Origin: Candidatus Rothia avicola
GTDB lineage: Bacteria > Actinomycetota > Actinomycetes > Actinomycetales > Micrococcaceae
Assembly: GCA_019115985.1 (NCBI GenBank)
Contig: DXCN01000023.1
Location: forward strand, 1 to 52,575
Length of the DNA: 52,575 nt
Direction: 5' to 3'
Of the stretch, positions 1-8,961 are shown one piece after another. Under the pieces are notes generated by a model. It searched no databases, was not told where the DNA came from, and saw only the letters and a program-made list of their open reading frames with translations. A program made the position numbers and the translations under genes. How positions within the stretch are numbered: the stretch's first letter is position 1; each line of letters starts with the position of its first letter.

Positions 1-708
1 AAGTTTTTGCGCTGCTCCAACACCTTCGTAAATCGATAGGTCATGCTTAGGGAAAATCGATTTTGCAGCATTGCTCTGGAAGAAATAATATTTATTGTCT
101 AATTCGTCAAATTTTTTTGTTGCGAATTGTAGTACTATATCGTGTATTTGATTATCGTCGCTATTGTATTTGCGCGTGTAAATCAATTTGTAATTTGGGT
201 GACTTATTGAGAGCGATGAGCAGTTTTCTAGCTTATCTGCTCTTATGTGGTCCCTAGATATGTTTTCAATGTTTTTTATTTCGATTTCTCTTTTGGGGAG
301 TAGTCCATGCTTTAGTATATTTTCTAAATTATCTATATGGGTGAAGTGATATAAATAGAAACATTCTTTTATCGCATGAAGGAATTCAATTTCAGGTCGT
401 TTGTAACTTATTGGGCCTGGAGTTGGCGCTGCATACTGGCCTGAGGTTGGCGTTGCATACTGGCCTGGGGTTGGCGCTGCATATTGTGGGTAATAAAGTG
501 GAAGCGGATAAGAAAGAGGTGTGTAAGGTTGTTGCTGGTGATGGTTTAGGGGGGTGGGGACGATGGGGGAGGAATATTGAGTTAAGGTAATTTCCTCTAC
601 AGTATCGTCAGTGGTATCTTCCTCCCAATGGTCGTCTACGTGCGAATCATAAGCACTTTGTAAGTATTCACCTTCAGCATCTAGGATTTCTTCCCAATCT
701 ATGCCCAT
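1..708 (-). CDS. darT: DarT-family DNA ADP-ribosyltransferase (toxin), C-terminus cut by window edge
   Basis: This open frame of 236 codons runs off the left edge; it starts at ATG 708, preceded by a GGAAAAGGAAAAATA purine-rich ribosome site. Residues 117-236 match the DarT/DUF4433 family: YHFTHIDNLENILKHGLL (residues 120-137), then R156/D158 leading into SLSISHPNYKLIY (165-177), and YYFFQSNAA (207-215), which corresponds to the family's conserved Asn-Ala-Ala block. DarT enzymes use NAD+ to ADP-ribosylate bases in single-stranded DNA and are paired with the macrodomain antitoxin DarG, usually the next gene downstream, which here would be off the window. The catalytic Glu region is also missing. 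Residues 1-116 are an atypical extension: acidic at first, then rich in Pro, Tyr and Gln, with three QYAAPTPG-like repeats (75-98). The gene is much more AT-rich than its neighbours, which suggests horizontal transfer. DarT1 or DarT2 subtype cannot be assigned. Confidence 0.8.
   Translation of the reverse strand, partial: MGIDWEEILDAEGEYLQSAYDSHVDDHWEEDTTDDTVEEITLTQYSSPIVPTPLNHHQQQPYTPLSYPLPLYYPQYAAPTPGQYATPTSGQYAAPTPGPISYKRPEIEFLHAIKECFYLYHFTHIDNLENILKHGLLPKREIEIKNIENISRDHIRADKLENCSSLSISHPNYKLIYTRKYNSDDNQIHDIVLQFATKKFDELDNKYYFFQSNAAKSIFPKHDLSIYEGVGAAQKL
415..486 (-). repeat. Three tandem 24-bp repeats inside the DarT N-terminal extension
   Basis: Units lie at 415-438, 439-462 and 463-486 and differ at only a few positions. 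Each encodes eight residues, QYAAPTPG or QYATPTSG. The repeats sit between the acidic N-terminus and the ADP-ribosyltransferase domain, so they probably form a flexible Pro/Tyr-rich linker. Copy number could vary between strains by slippage. Confidence 0.9.
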
Positions 709-733
709 TATTTTTCCTTTTCCAAGATTCGAT

Positions 734-768
734 AAGTGGCTGGAATAGTATTTTTATCCCAGCCACTT
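734..768. terminator. 10-bp inverted repeat between icd and darT; terminator or operator
   Basis: AAGTGGCTGG (734-743) pairs with CCAGCCACTT (759-768) across a 15-nt AT-rich loop. It lies just 3' of icd and could end that transcript, but there is no clear T run on the minus strand. The loop also contains TACTAT (750-745, minus), a plausible -10 for darT, so the repeat could be an operator for darT instead. Confidence 0.5.
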
Positions 769-792
769 CCTATTCATTTATCCTTGAAGCCC

Positions 793-3045
<2,253 letters not shown>

Positions 3046-3125
3046 TCATTTCCAAGAATACAACGATGTGCCTGCGCTCACTAAATATGAGGGGTCTGTG
3101 TGACAAGATAAATCGGCTACTGAGA

Positions 3126-3131
3126 TAGGGT
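3126..3131 (+). promoter_or_regulatory. TAGGGT -10 of a probable leaderless nudix transcript
   Basis: TAGGGT fits the actinobacterial TANNNT -10 pattern and ends 7 nt before ATG 3139. There is no Shine-Dalgarno between them, so transcription would start at or next to the start codon. No strong -35 is visible. Confidence 0.5.
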
Positions 3132-3138
3132 TGCTGAT

Positions 3139-3606
3139 ATGAGCACCGCTACTTCAGCCCCGATTATTGTTTCTGCACTTGTCATTCGTAATTCCTTGGG
3201 GGAGGTGCTCACCGTCCGCAAACGCGGTACCACAGGGTTCATGCTTCCAGGCGGTAAACCTGAGCCGGGTGAAACCGCCGAAGAAACTGCCCGCCGTGAA
3301 GCTGCCGAAGAACTGGGTCTTGTGCTCGATAGCTATTCCTTGATGAACCTGGGCACCTACCAGGCGGCTGCCCTCAACGAAGCGGGGCGAACCGTCCGCG
3401 CCCATGTCTATCTCTTGGTAACTGCCGGGGGTGTTGCTGAGTTGGACCGGGCCGCGCCCAGCGCTGAGATTGAGGAAATCCGGTGGGTTCACCCCGACCC
3501 TGCGCACGATGACCACAGCAACCAGGCCCCGCTGAATACTCAGCATATTTTCCCGCTGCTCACCGGCGATGATTTTGAGGACGCGGACGCGCTACCGTCC
3601 CGATAG
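3139..3606 (+). CDS. Nudix hydrolase
   Basis: This 155-residue protein contains a complete Nudix box starting GGKPEPGETAEETARREAAE and continuing ELGL (about residues 38-61), including the metal-binding REAAEE Glu residues. Family members hydrolyse nucleoside diphosphates linked to another group, often oxidised nucleotides or NAD-type compounds; the substrate cannot be told from sequence. The flanking beta strands and length fit a single-domain MutT-like enzyme. It ends 23 nt before the S9 peptidase and probably shares its transcript. The start is supported by the TANNNT hexamer 7 nt upstream and the lack of a Shine-Dalgarno, which points to a leaderless mRNA. Confidence 0.93.
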   Translation: MSTATSAPIIVSALVIRNSLGEVLTVRKRGTTGFMLPGGKPEPGETAEETARREAAEELGLVLDSYSLMNLGTYQAAALNEAGRTVRAHVYLLVTAGGVAELDRAAPSAEIEEIRWVHPDPAHDDHSNQAPLNTQHIFPLLTGDDFEDADALPSR

Positions 3607-3616
3607 GTGCTGGTGA

Positions 3617-3622
3617 TACCGT
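3617..3622 (+). promoter_or_regulatory. TACCGT, possible -10 of the S9 peptidase
   Basis: TACCGT lies 7 nt before ATG 3630 in the short gap after the Nudix gene. It fits the same TANNNT-plus-start spacing seen at several other genes here. With the upstream gene so close, readthrough is also likely, so this is weak. Confidence 0.3.
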
Positions 3623-3629
3623 AGAACCT

Positions 3630-5633
3630 ATGACTGACACCACACCCCAAGAAAAAGACCAGCAGAAAAACGCTGCCTACCTCAAGCAGCTCATCGAACA
3701 CCCCCGCATGGTCGGGCTGGCAGCAGGCCGCACCGGCGCGCCCGTGCTCACTGTCAACACCCTGAACAAGGACGGCGCAAAGTGGCGCCCCCGCCTCTGG
3801 GCCCTTCCCACAGGACAGGAGGGCAAGCCCTACCCGCTGACGGCACCCGAGTCGGGCGCCTCCGTCCTGACCATCACAGATGAGGGGCACATCTACCTGG
3901 CCCTGGGCAAGGACGTTGACGAAGCCGACTCCAAGAGCCTCAAGGGCGTTTACCGCCTACCTGAACACGGCGAACCCGAACTCATCTTCACCCACCCCGG
4001 CGGCGTGGATGCCCTCGCAGTACGCCAGCACGGTGAAACCACCCGCTACATCTACAGCGCCAAAGCCCACCGGGGCAGCCTCGAAGAGCAGGCCAAGACC
4101 CTCGACGAACGCGAGAAAACTGCCACCTCCGGCGTGCTCTACACCGAATTCCCCACCCGCTTCTGGGACCATGACCTGGGTACCGGCGTCCGCGCCCTCT
4201 ACGTTAAGGACGGGGACGGCGAACCCCGCCGCATCGCCCTCCCCGGCGACCGCGCAGAACTTGCCGGCTTCGAAGTCTGCCCCACCGGTGACCGCGCAGC
4301 CGTTACTCTGCATACCAAGGCCCGAGGCATCCACCAGCGCTACAGCACCTGGCTGCTTGACCTCAACGGCGAGAAAGAACCCCAGCTGCTGGCCGAAGCA
4401 ACCGAAACCCACGACTACTCAGCAGGTGCCTTCACCCCGGACGGCAGCGGCCTGGCTATCACCGAGGTGCGCCGTTGGCTGCCCGGCCAGTCCATCAAGA
4501 TCAACGCCAGCCACTACAGCTTCGAGACCGGCCAGCTGACCGAGCTCTCCCGCGACGTCGACCGCTGGGCTGGCGACATCGTATGGCTTGATAGCACCCG
4601 CTACGCCTTCGTCACCGACCACCTGGGGGCTACCGCTATCTTTACCGGCAGTATCGGTGGACCTACCCGCACCCTGGTTGAGGACGGCGCCAGCCACTTC
4701 TCAGCCCTGGCCTACAACGAAGGGGCCCTCATTGCCCTGCGCGATGCCCACCAGCACTCGGCCTACCCCGTCCGTATCGATATCGAAACCGGCGACGTGA
4801 CCCGGATGGCTTCGCCGGTCGAAGAGCTGCGCGCACCGGGCCGCTTCGAGCGCCTGAGCTCCACCGCAGCCGACGGCACCGAGTTCACCTCCTTCCTCGC
4901 CCTGCCCGACAAGGACGCGGGCGGCCCCCTGCCCCTGCTCGTCTTTGCACACGGCGGTCCCTGGGGGTCCTGGAACTCCTGGACCTACCGCTGGAACCCC
5001 TGGGTCTTCACCGAAGCCGGCTACGCTGTGCTCATGCCCGACCCCGCGATTTCCACCGGCTACGGCCAGCACATGCTTGACCGCGGCGGCGATGACCTGG
5101 GCGGCACCCCCTACACCGACATTATGCAGGTGGTCGAAGAGGTCTCTTCCCGCGACGATATCCAGGGCGATAACGTGGCCTTCTCGGGCGGCTCCTACGG
5201 CGGGTTTATGACCAACTGGGTGGCAGGACGCGCGGGCACCCGCTTTAAGTGCTACGTCACCCACGCCTCAATCTGGGACTACAACACCATGTACTACCTC
5301 TCAGATAACGGAGCCTGGCACGAATGGAAGGTCGAGTTCGGGGGAGAGGGCGACAGTATCTCACCTCGTCATCGTGCCGCCGATATCGCGGCTCCTATGC
5401 TGGTGATTCACGGCGACAAGGACTATCGTGTGCCCATCGGCCAGGCCCACCACCTCTGGGCTGACCTACAGCGCCACTCCCCGGAACTGGGCCACAAGTA
5501 CCTCTACTTCCCCGATGAAGGGCACTGGATCCTGAAACCCGGCAACTCCCGCCTCTGGTACCAGGTCTTTACAGCCTGGCTCGACCAGCACCTCCTGGGC
5601 CAAGAGTTCACGACTCCTGAAATTCTGGGATAG
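3630..5633 (+). CDS. S9 family prolyl oligopeptidase-type peptidase
   Basis: This 667-residue serine peptidase has an N-terminal beta-propeller-like region (about 30-400) and a C-terminal alpha/beta-hydrolase domain. The catalytic triad can be seen: Ser522 in SGGSYGGF, Asp598 in HGDKDYRVP and His632 in PDEGHW. HGGPWGSW (about 440) is the oxyanion-side motif typical of acylaminoacyl-peptidase/dipeptidyl-peptidase-like S9C enzymes. It probably trims short peptides in the cytosol, since no signal peptide is present. It follows the Nudix gene by 23 nt and ends 6 nt from the convergent DUF805 gene with no terminator hairpin between them. Substrate preference is not determinable here. Confidence 0.93.
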   Translation: MTDTTPQEKDQQKNAAYLKQLIEHPRMVGLAAGRTGAPVLTVNTLNKDGAKWRPRLWALPTGQEGKPYPLTAPESGASVLTITDEGHIYLALGKDVDEADSKSLKGVYRLPEHGEPELIFTHPGGVDALAVRQHGETTRYIYSAKAHRGSLEEQAKTLDEREKTATSGVLYTEFPTRFWDHDLGTGVRALYVKDGDGEPRRIALPGDRAELAGFEVCPTGDRAAVTLHTKARGIHQRYSTWLLDLNGEKEPQLLAEATETHDYSAGAFTPDGSGLAITEVRRWLPGQSIKINASHYSFETGQLTELSRDVDRWAGDIVWLDSTRYAFVTDHLGATAIFTGSIGGPTRTLVEDGASHFSALAYNEGALIALRDAHQHSAYPVRIDIETGDVTRMASPVEELRAPGRFERLSSTAADGTEFTSFLALPDKDAGGPLPLLVFAHGGPWGSWNSWTYRWNPWVFTEAGYAVLMPDPAISTGYGQHMLDRGGDDLGGTPYTDIMQVVEEVSSRDDIQGDNVAFSGGSYGGFMTNWVAGRAGTRFKCYVTHASIWDYNTMYYLSDNGAWHEWKVEFGGEGDSISPRHRAADIAAPMLVIHGDKDYRVPIGQAHHLWADLQRHSPELGHKYLYFPDEGHWILKPGNSRLWYQVFTAWLDQHLLGQEFTTPEILG

Positions 5634-5639
5634 AGAGTT

Positions 5640-6074
5640 CTAAAAGTCAGCCTTTCCTGTTGCCATGTTCCGCCGTCTTCTGATGAGGGAGACGGCGGGG
5701 CCAATATTAACCACAATCCATAGGGGGTTTGTTATAACGAGCAACATAAATACAGTGCGCAAAAGTGATGAGGCATTTTCGGCGAGCGTGAGATAGTTAA
5801 GCCAAATGGTGGCTCCAAAATATAAAACGGTACCCACTGCTAAATAAACTATTGCCCACCAGAATTCGCTGGCTGATGCATGGCCTTTACTATTCCAGTA
5901 GTGCCGGTAAAAGAGGCGTACAGCCCCCGCAAAGCCTACCTGCTGGGCCACGGCCGGGGCGCGAAGCTCGTCCGGGTGCTCTTCATCGTCGAACCCATCA
6001 AGGTTGAGGGCTTCGGGGGTATCTGCCAGGGGTTCTTCGCTGTGGATATAGCGGGTAGGCTTGTGCTTAGACAT
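5640..6074 (-). CDS. DUF805-like membrane protein
   Basis: The preferred start is ATG 6074 (MSKHKPTR), because GAGGG lies 4 nt upstream; a longer frame to 6116 has no such site and would overlap the pcp start region. The 144-residue protein has a soluble, acidic N-terminus (DGFDDEEHPDEL), then YWNSKGHASASEFWW, which resembles the aromatic/EFWW entry motif of DUF805, followed by about three hydrophobic segments and a basic LIRRRRN tail. DUF805 proteins are small inner-membrane proteins of unknown function. The gene is divergent from pcp with 34 bp between starts. Confidence 0.72.
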   Translation of the reverse strand: MSKHKPTRYIHSEEPLADTPEALNLDGFDDEEHPDELRAPAVAQQVGFAGAVRLFYRHYWNSKGHASASEFWWAIVYLAVGTVLYFGATIWLNYLTLAENASSLLRTVFMLLVITNPLWIVVNIGPAVSLIRRRRNMATGKADF

Positions 6075-6108
6075 ACCCTCAAGAATACCTAAATCGCAGG
6101 AGTCGACG

Positions 6109-6786
6109 ATGACCACCCTTTTGCTGACCTATTTCGGCCCCTTTGAAGGGGTACCTATCAACCCCAGCCAGGCGGTAGCATTTGGGGCGCAGGAAGCTCT
6201 GGCGATTTCGGCTCCACATCTCACTGTTGAGGTTCATGAACTACCAGTGGAGTTCACCGAATCAAGCCGGGTGCTGGGCAATCTCTTAGAACGTATCAAG
6301 CCTGAGCTAGCCATAAGTCTTGGTGTTGCGGCTGGCCGCGATAAGGTCAGCCTGGAACGGGTTGCCATCAATCTCGACTCTGCCCGTATTCCAGATAATG
6401 CAGGTGCTCAGCTCATCGACCAACCTATCCGCGGTGACGGCCCCGATGCCTATTTCTCTACCCTGCCTACCCGAGCAATTTTTGAGCAGTTAACCGCCCA
6501 GCAGCTGCCCGTGGAACTGTCGTACACCGCCGGAACCTTTGTGTGCAACCATGTTTTTTACGAGCTCATGCACGCAACCAAAGGGGCTATACCTGCGGGA
6601 TTCATCCACATTCCCCTCACACATGTAGAAGCTGGTGGGGGAGCGGAGGCCGCGCCCGGGCGTCCGCCTGTCACGGCAAGTGCGGATGCCGGGGGAGTGG
6701 AAGGAAGAAGCCTACCCACCCTGCCTGAGCCCCAGGTCATCAGAATTATCGAGCAGGCCGTACTTACCACGCTTGCCCAGCTTTAA
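6109..6786 (+). CDS. pcp: Pyroglutamyl-peptidase I (C15 cysteine peptidase)
   Basis: The enzyme removes N-terminal pyroglutamate from peptides in the cytosol. The start is ATG 6109 (MTTLLLTYFGPFEG), with AGGAG upstream; the longer frame from TTG 6061 runs into the divergent gene. The catalytic triad can be read as Glu83 in LERVAIN, Cys146 in GTFVCNHVFY and His167 in FIHIPLTH. The 225-residue length is close to the usual 210-220, with a small Gly/Ala-rich insertion near residues 173-200 (EAGGGAEAAPGRPPVTASAD) between the catalytic His and the last helix. It is followed by a hairpin terminator and palindromic element copy A. Confidence 0.95.
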   Translation: MTTLLLTYFGPFEGVPINPSQAVAFGAQEALAISAPHLTVEVHELPVEFTESSRVLGNLLERIKPELAISLGVAAGRDKVSLERVAINLDSARIPDNAGAQLIDQPIRGDGPDAYFSTLPTRAIFEQLTAQQLPVELSYTAGTFVCNHVFYELMHATKGAIPAGFIHIPLTHVEAGGGAEAAPGRPPVTASADAGGVEGRSLPTLPEPQVIRIIEQAVLTTLAQL

Positions 6787-6793
6787 CGCAAGA

Positions 6794-6822
6794 GCCCCGG
6801 TAACTCACGAAGTTACCGGGGC
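6794..6822 (+). terminator. Hairpin after pcp
   Basis: GCCCCGGTAACT pairs perfectly with AGTTACCGGGGC around the 5-nt loop CACGA. It starts 7 nt after the pcp stop. There is no T run, as is common for actinobacterial terminators. Confidence 0.8.
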
Positions 6823-6856
6823 CGTGCGTAGCAGGCTTTGCGCAGGGGGCGAAGGT

Positions 6857-6952
6857 GGGCATATCACCTGCCCGCTGGCTCGGCGGCTGGCGTGAATCAC
6901 AGCGAGCCCCCTGGGGCGAGATGTGAGAGGGTCGCGGGCAGGTGATATGCCC
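6857..6952 (+). repeat. Palindromic intergenic element, copy A
   Basis: The outer arms are a perfect 19-bp inverted repeat, 6857-6875 against 6934-6952 (GGGCATATCACCTGCCCGC). Inside is the family core with GGCTGGCGTGAATC (6885-6898), then an inner hairpin with pairs CACA/TGTG and GCCCC/GGGGC, then GAGAGGGTCG. It lies between the convergent genes pcp and pgi. The same layout with different arms is seen in copies C, D, E and F. Confidence 0.85.
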
Positions 6953-6978
6953 GCGGAGCCCTCTGTATCACCTCAGGC

Positions 6979-8658
6979 TTACTTACGCTGCTCCAGATAG
7001 TAGCCAATCAGGCCCTGGGTTGAGGAATCCTGCTGAGCCAGAACCTCGCGGTCGCCGCCCACGGCGGGGGCCAGCTGCAGGGCCAGCTGCTTGCCGAGCT
7101 CAACGCCCCACTGGTCGAAGGAGTCGATGCCCCAGACAATACCCTGAACGAAGGTGATGTGTTCGTAGAGGGCGATGAGCTGGCCCAGGACGGCGGGGGT
7201 TAGCTGGGGGGCCATGATGGAGGTGGTGGGGCGGTTGCCTGAGAAGACGCGGGCCGGAACGATTTCTTCGGCGGTGCCCTCGGCGCGGACCTCGTCGGCG
7301 GTTTTGCCAAAGGCCAGGGCCTTGGTCTGGGCGAAGAAGTTGGCCAGGAAGAGCTCGTGGACGTCCTGCTCGCCGTCGCGGGTGGCGTGAACCGGGTTGG
7401 CGAAGGCGATGAAGTCGGCGGGAATTAGGCGGGTGCCCTGGTGGATCAGCTGGTAGAAGGCGTGCTGGCCGTTGGTTCCGGGCTCGCCCCAGAAGACTTC
7501 ACCGGTGGCGATGGTGACGGGCTTGCCGTCGGCGCGCACGGACTTGCCGTTGGATTCCATGGTCAGCTGCTGCAGGTAGGCGGGGAAGCGGTGCAGGTAC
7601 TGGTCGTAGGGGAGGATGGCGTGGGTTTCGGCGCCCAGGAAGTTGACGTTCCAGATGTTCAGTAGACCCATGAGGGCGGGAACGTTTTCGGCTAGGGGCG
7701 CGGTGCGGAAGTGTTCGTCCATGGCGTGGAAGCCGGCCAGGAACTGTTCGAAGACCTCGGGGCCGAGCACAATGGCCAGGGGGGTGCCGATGGCGGAGTC
7801 GACGGAGTAGCGTCCGCCTACCCAGTTCCAGAAGCCGAAAGCGTTCTCGGGGTCGATGCCGAAAGCTTCGACCTTGTCCAGGGCAGTGGAGACAGCGACG
7901 AAGTGGGCGGCGACGGCGTCCTTTTCGTCCTTGCCGTCCAGGGCACCGGCCTCGCGCAGAGAGGTGAGCAGCCACTCGCGGCAGACGCGGGCGTTGGTGA
8001 GGGTTTCGAGGGTGCCGAAGGTCTTGGAGGCGACGATGAAGAGGGTGGTCTCAGGGTCTAGGTCCTTGACGGTCTCGGCGGCGTCGGTGGGGTCGATGTT
8101 GGAGATGAAGCGGGCGGTCAGGCCGGGCTGGGCGTAGGGCTTCAGGGCCTCGTAGACCATGACGGGGCCCAGGTCTGAGCCGCCGATGCCGATGTTGACA
8201 ACGGTTTCGATGCGCTTGCCGGTAATACCTACCCACTCACCGGAGCGGACGCGGTCGGCAAAGTCGTAAATCTTGGCGAGGACCTCGTGGACGTCGGTAT
8301 CGACGTCCTGGCCATCAACCACGAGGGCGGGGGTTGCGCCCTTGGGGCGGCGCAGGGCGGTGTGCAGGACGGCGCGGTCTTCGGTGACGTTGATGCGCTC
8401 ACCTGAGAACATGGCGTCGCGGCGCTCTTCGAGGTTAACCTCTTCGGCCAGCTGGGTCAGCAGGGTCAGGGTCTCTTCGGTGATGAGGTTCTTGGAGAGG
8501 TCAACGTAGAGGTCAGCGGCGGTGAAGCTCAGCTTTTCGGCGCGGGTGGAATCTGCTTCGAACCAGGCGCGCAGGTCGGCGGTGGTTTTCTGCTGGTGGT
8601 TGGCCAGGGCTGCCCAGGCCTTGGTCTGGACGGGGTCGGTGATGGCGGGGAGAGACAT
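6979..8658 (-). CDS. pgi: Glucose-6-phosphate isomerase
   Basis: This glycolytic enzyme interconverts glucose 6-phosphate and fructose 6-phosphate. The 559-residue protein shows the SIS-fold phosphate-binding stretch [14 protein letters not shown] (about 150), the signature region [18 protein letters not shown] (about 270-290), and MESNGKS (about 365-371), which includes the catalytic Glu of the family. The length matches the long bacterial PGI form. The start ATG 8658 has AGGAAGG upstream on the minus strand. The gene is monocistronic, converges on pcp, and has palindromic element A beyond its stop. Confidence 0.97.
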   Translation of the reverse strand: MSLPAITDPVQTKAWAALANHQQKTTADLRAWFEADSTRAEKLSFTAADLYVDLSKNLITEETLTLLTQLAEEVNLEERRDAMFSGERINVTEDRAVLHTALRRPKGATPALVVDGQDVDTDVHEVLAKIYDFADRVRSGEWVGITGKRIETVVNIGIGGSDLGPVMVYEALKPYAQPGLTARFISNIDPTDAAETVKDLDPETTLFIVASKTFGTLETLTNARVCREWLLTSLREAGALDGKDEKDAVAAHFVAVSTALDKVEAFGIDPENAFGFWNWVGGRYSVDSAIGTPLAIVLGPEVFEQFLAGFHAMDEHFRTAPLAENVPALMGLLNIWNVNFLGAETHAILPYDQYLHRFPAYLQQLTMESNGKSVRADGKPVTIATGEVFWGEPGTNGQHAFYQLIHQGTRLIPADFIAFANPVHATRDGEQDVHELFLANFFAQTKALAFGKTADEVRAEGTAEEIVPARVFSGNRPTTSIMAPQLTPAVLGQLIALYEHITFVQGIVWGIDSFDQWGVELGKQLALQLAPAVGGDREVLAQQDSSTQGLIGYYLEQRK

Positions 8659-8961
8659 ATGAGCTCTACCTTCCTGTCGATTTGGGTGTTCTTGCCTCTA
8701 TTTTATGTTGGTTTGGTAGTTTTTGACCCCGCTGGCAGGTGTGGTTTTTTGTGGTTTTGTCGGCATTAGCCATCCCAAGAGAATGCCTACTTATTATCAG
8801 TGATGTTATTATTAGGGTGGAACAGGCATCTCTAGCCCCTTCCTGAACCACGCTGCGCGGCCCCCGGGCCCCTTGACTGAGTGTGGACGCGGACGGCAGC
8901 TCGTGAGGTGCTTTTGCATGCCAACTAGATCGAAACGTAAGAAGATATAAAGGACACTTTC
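8659..8961. other. Divergent intergenic region between pgi and the BCCT transporter
   Basis: This 303-bp stretch holds no convincing gene. TAAAAT (8705-8700, minus) is a possible pgi -10. An AT-rich patch around 8790-8815 stands out from the GC-rich surroundings. AAAGGA (8949-8954) is a good ribosome site for the transporter ATG at 8962. No hairpin with a clear role was seen. Confidence 0.5.

Noticed and set aside
63-257. 64-residue plus-strand frame near the left edge
   Set aside because: It lies antisense inside the DarT-like coding region, has no family features and no ribosome site.
3154-3546. 130-residue minus-strand frame over the Nudix gene
   Set aside because: Antisense to a complete Nudix enzyme and without recognisable features.
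3880-4539. 219-residue frame inside the S9 peptidase
   Set aside because: Composition is Pro/Ser/Thr-rich as expected from a shifted frame of a GC-rich gene.
6857-6952. Palindromes as ordinary transcription terminators only
   Set aside because: Several copies have a separate good hairpin next to them (6794-6822, 21182-21219, 41425-41483), and the conserved core is not needed for termination.
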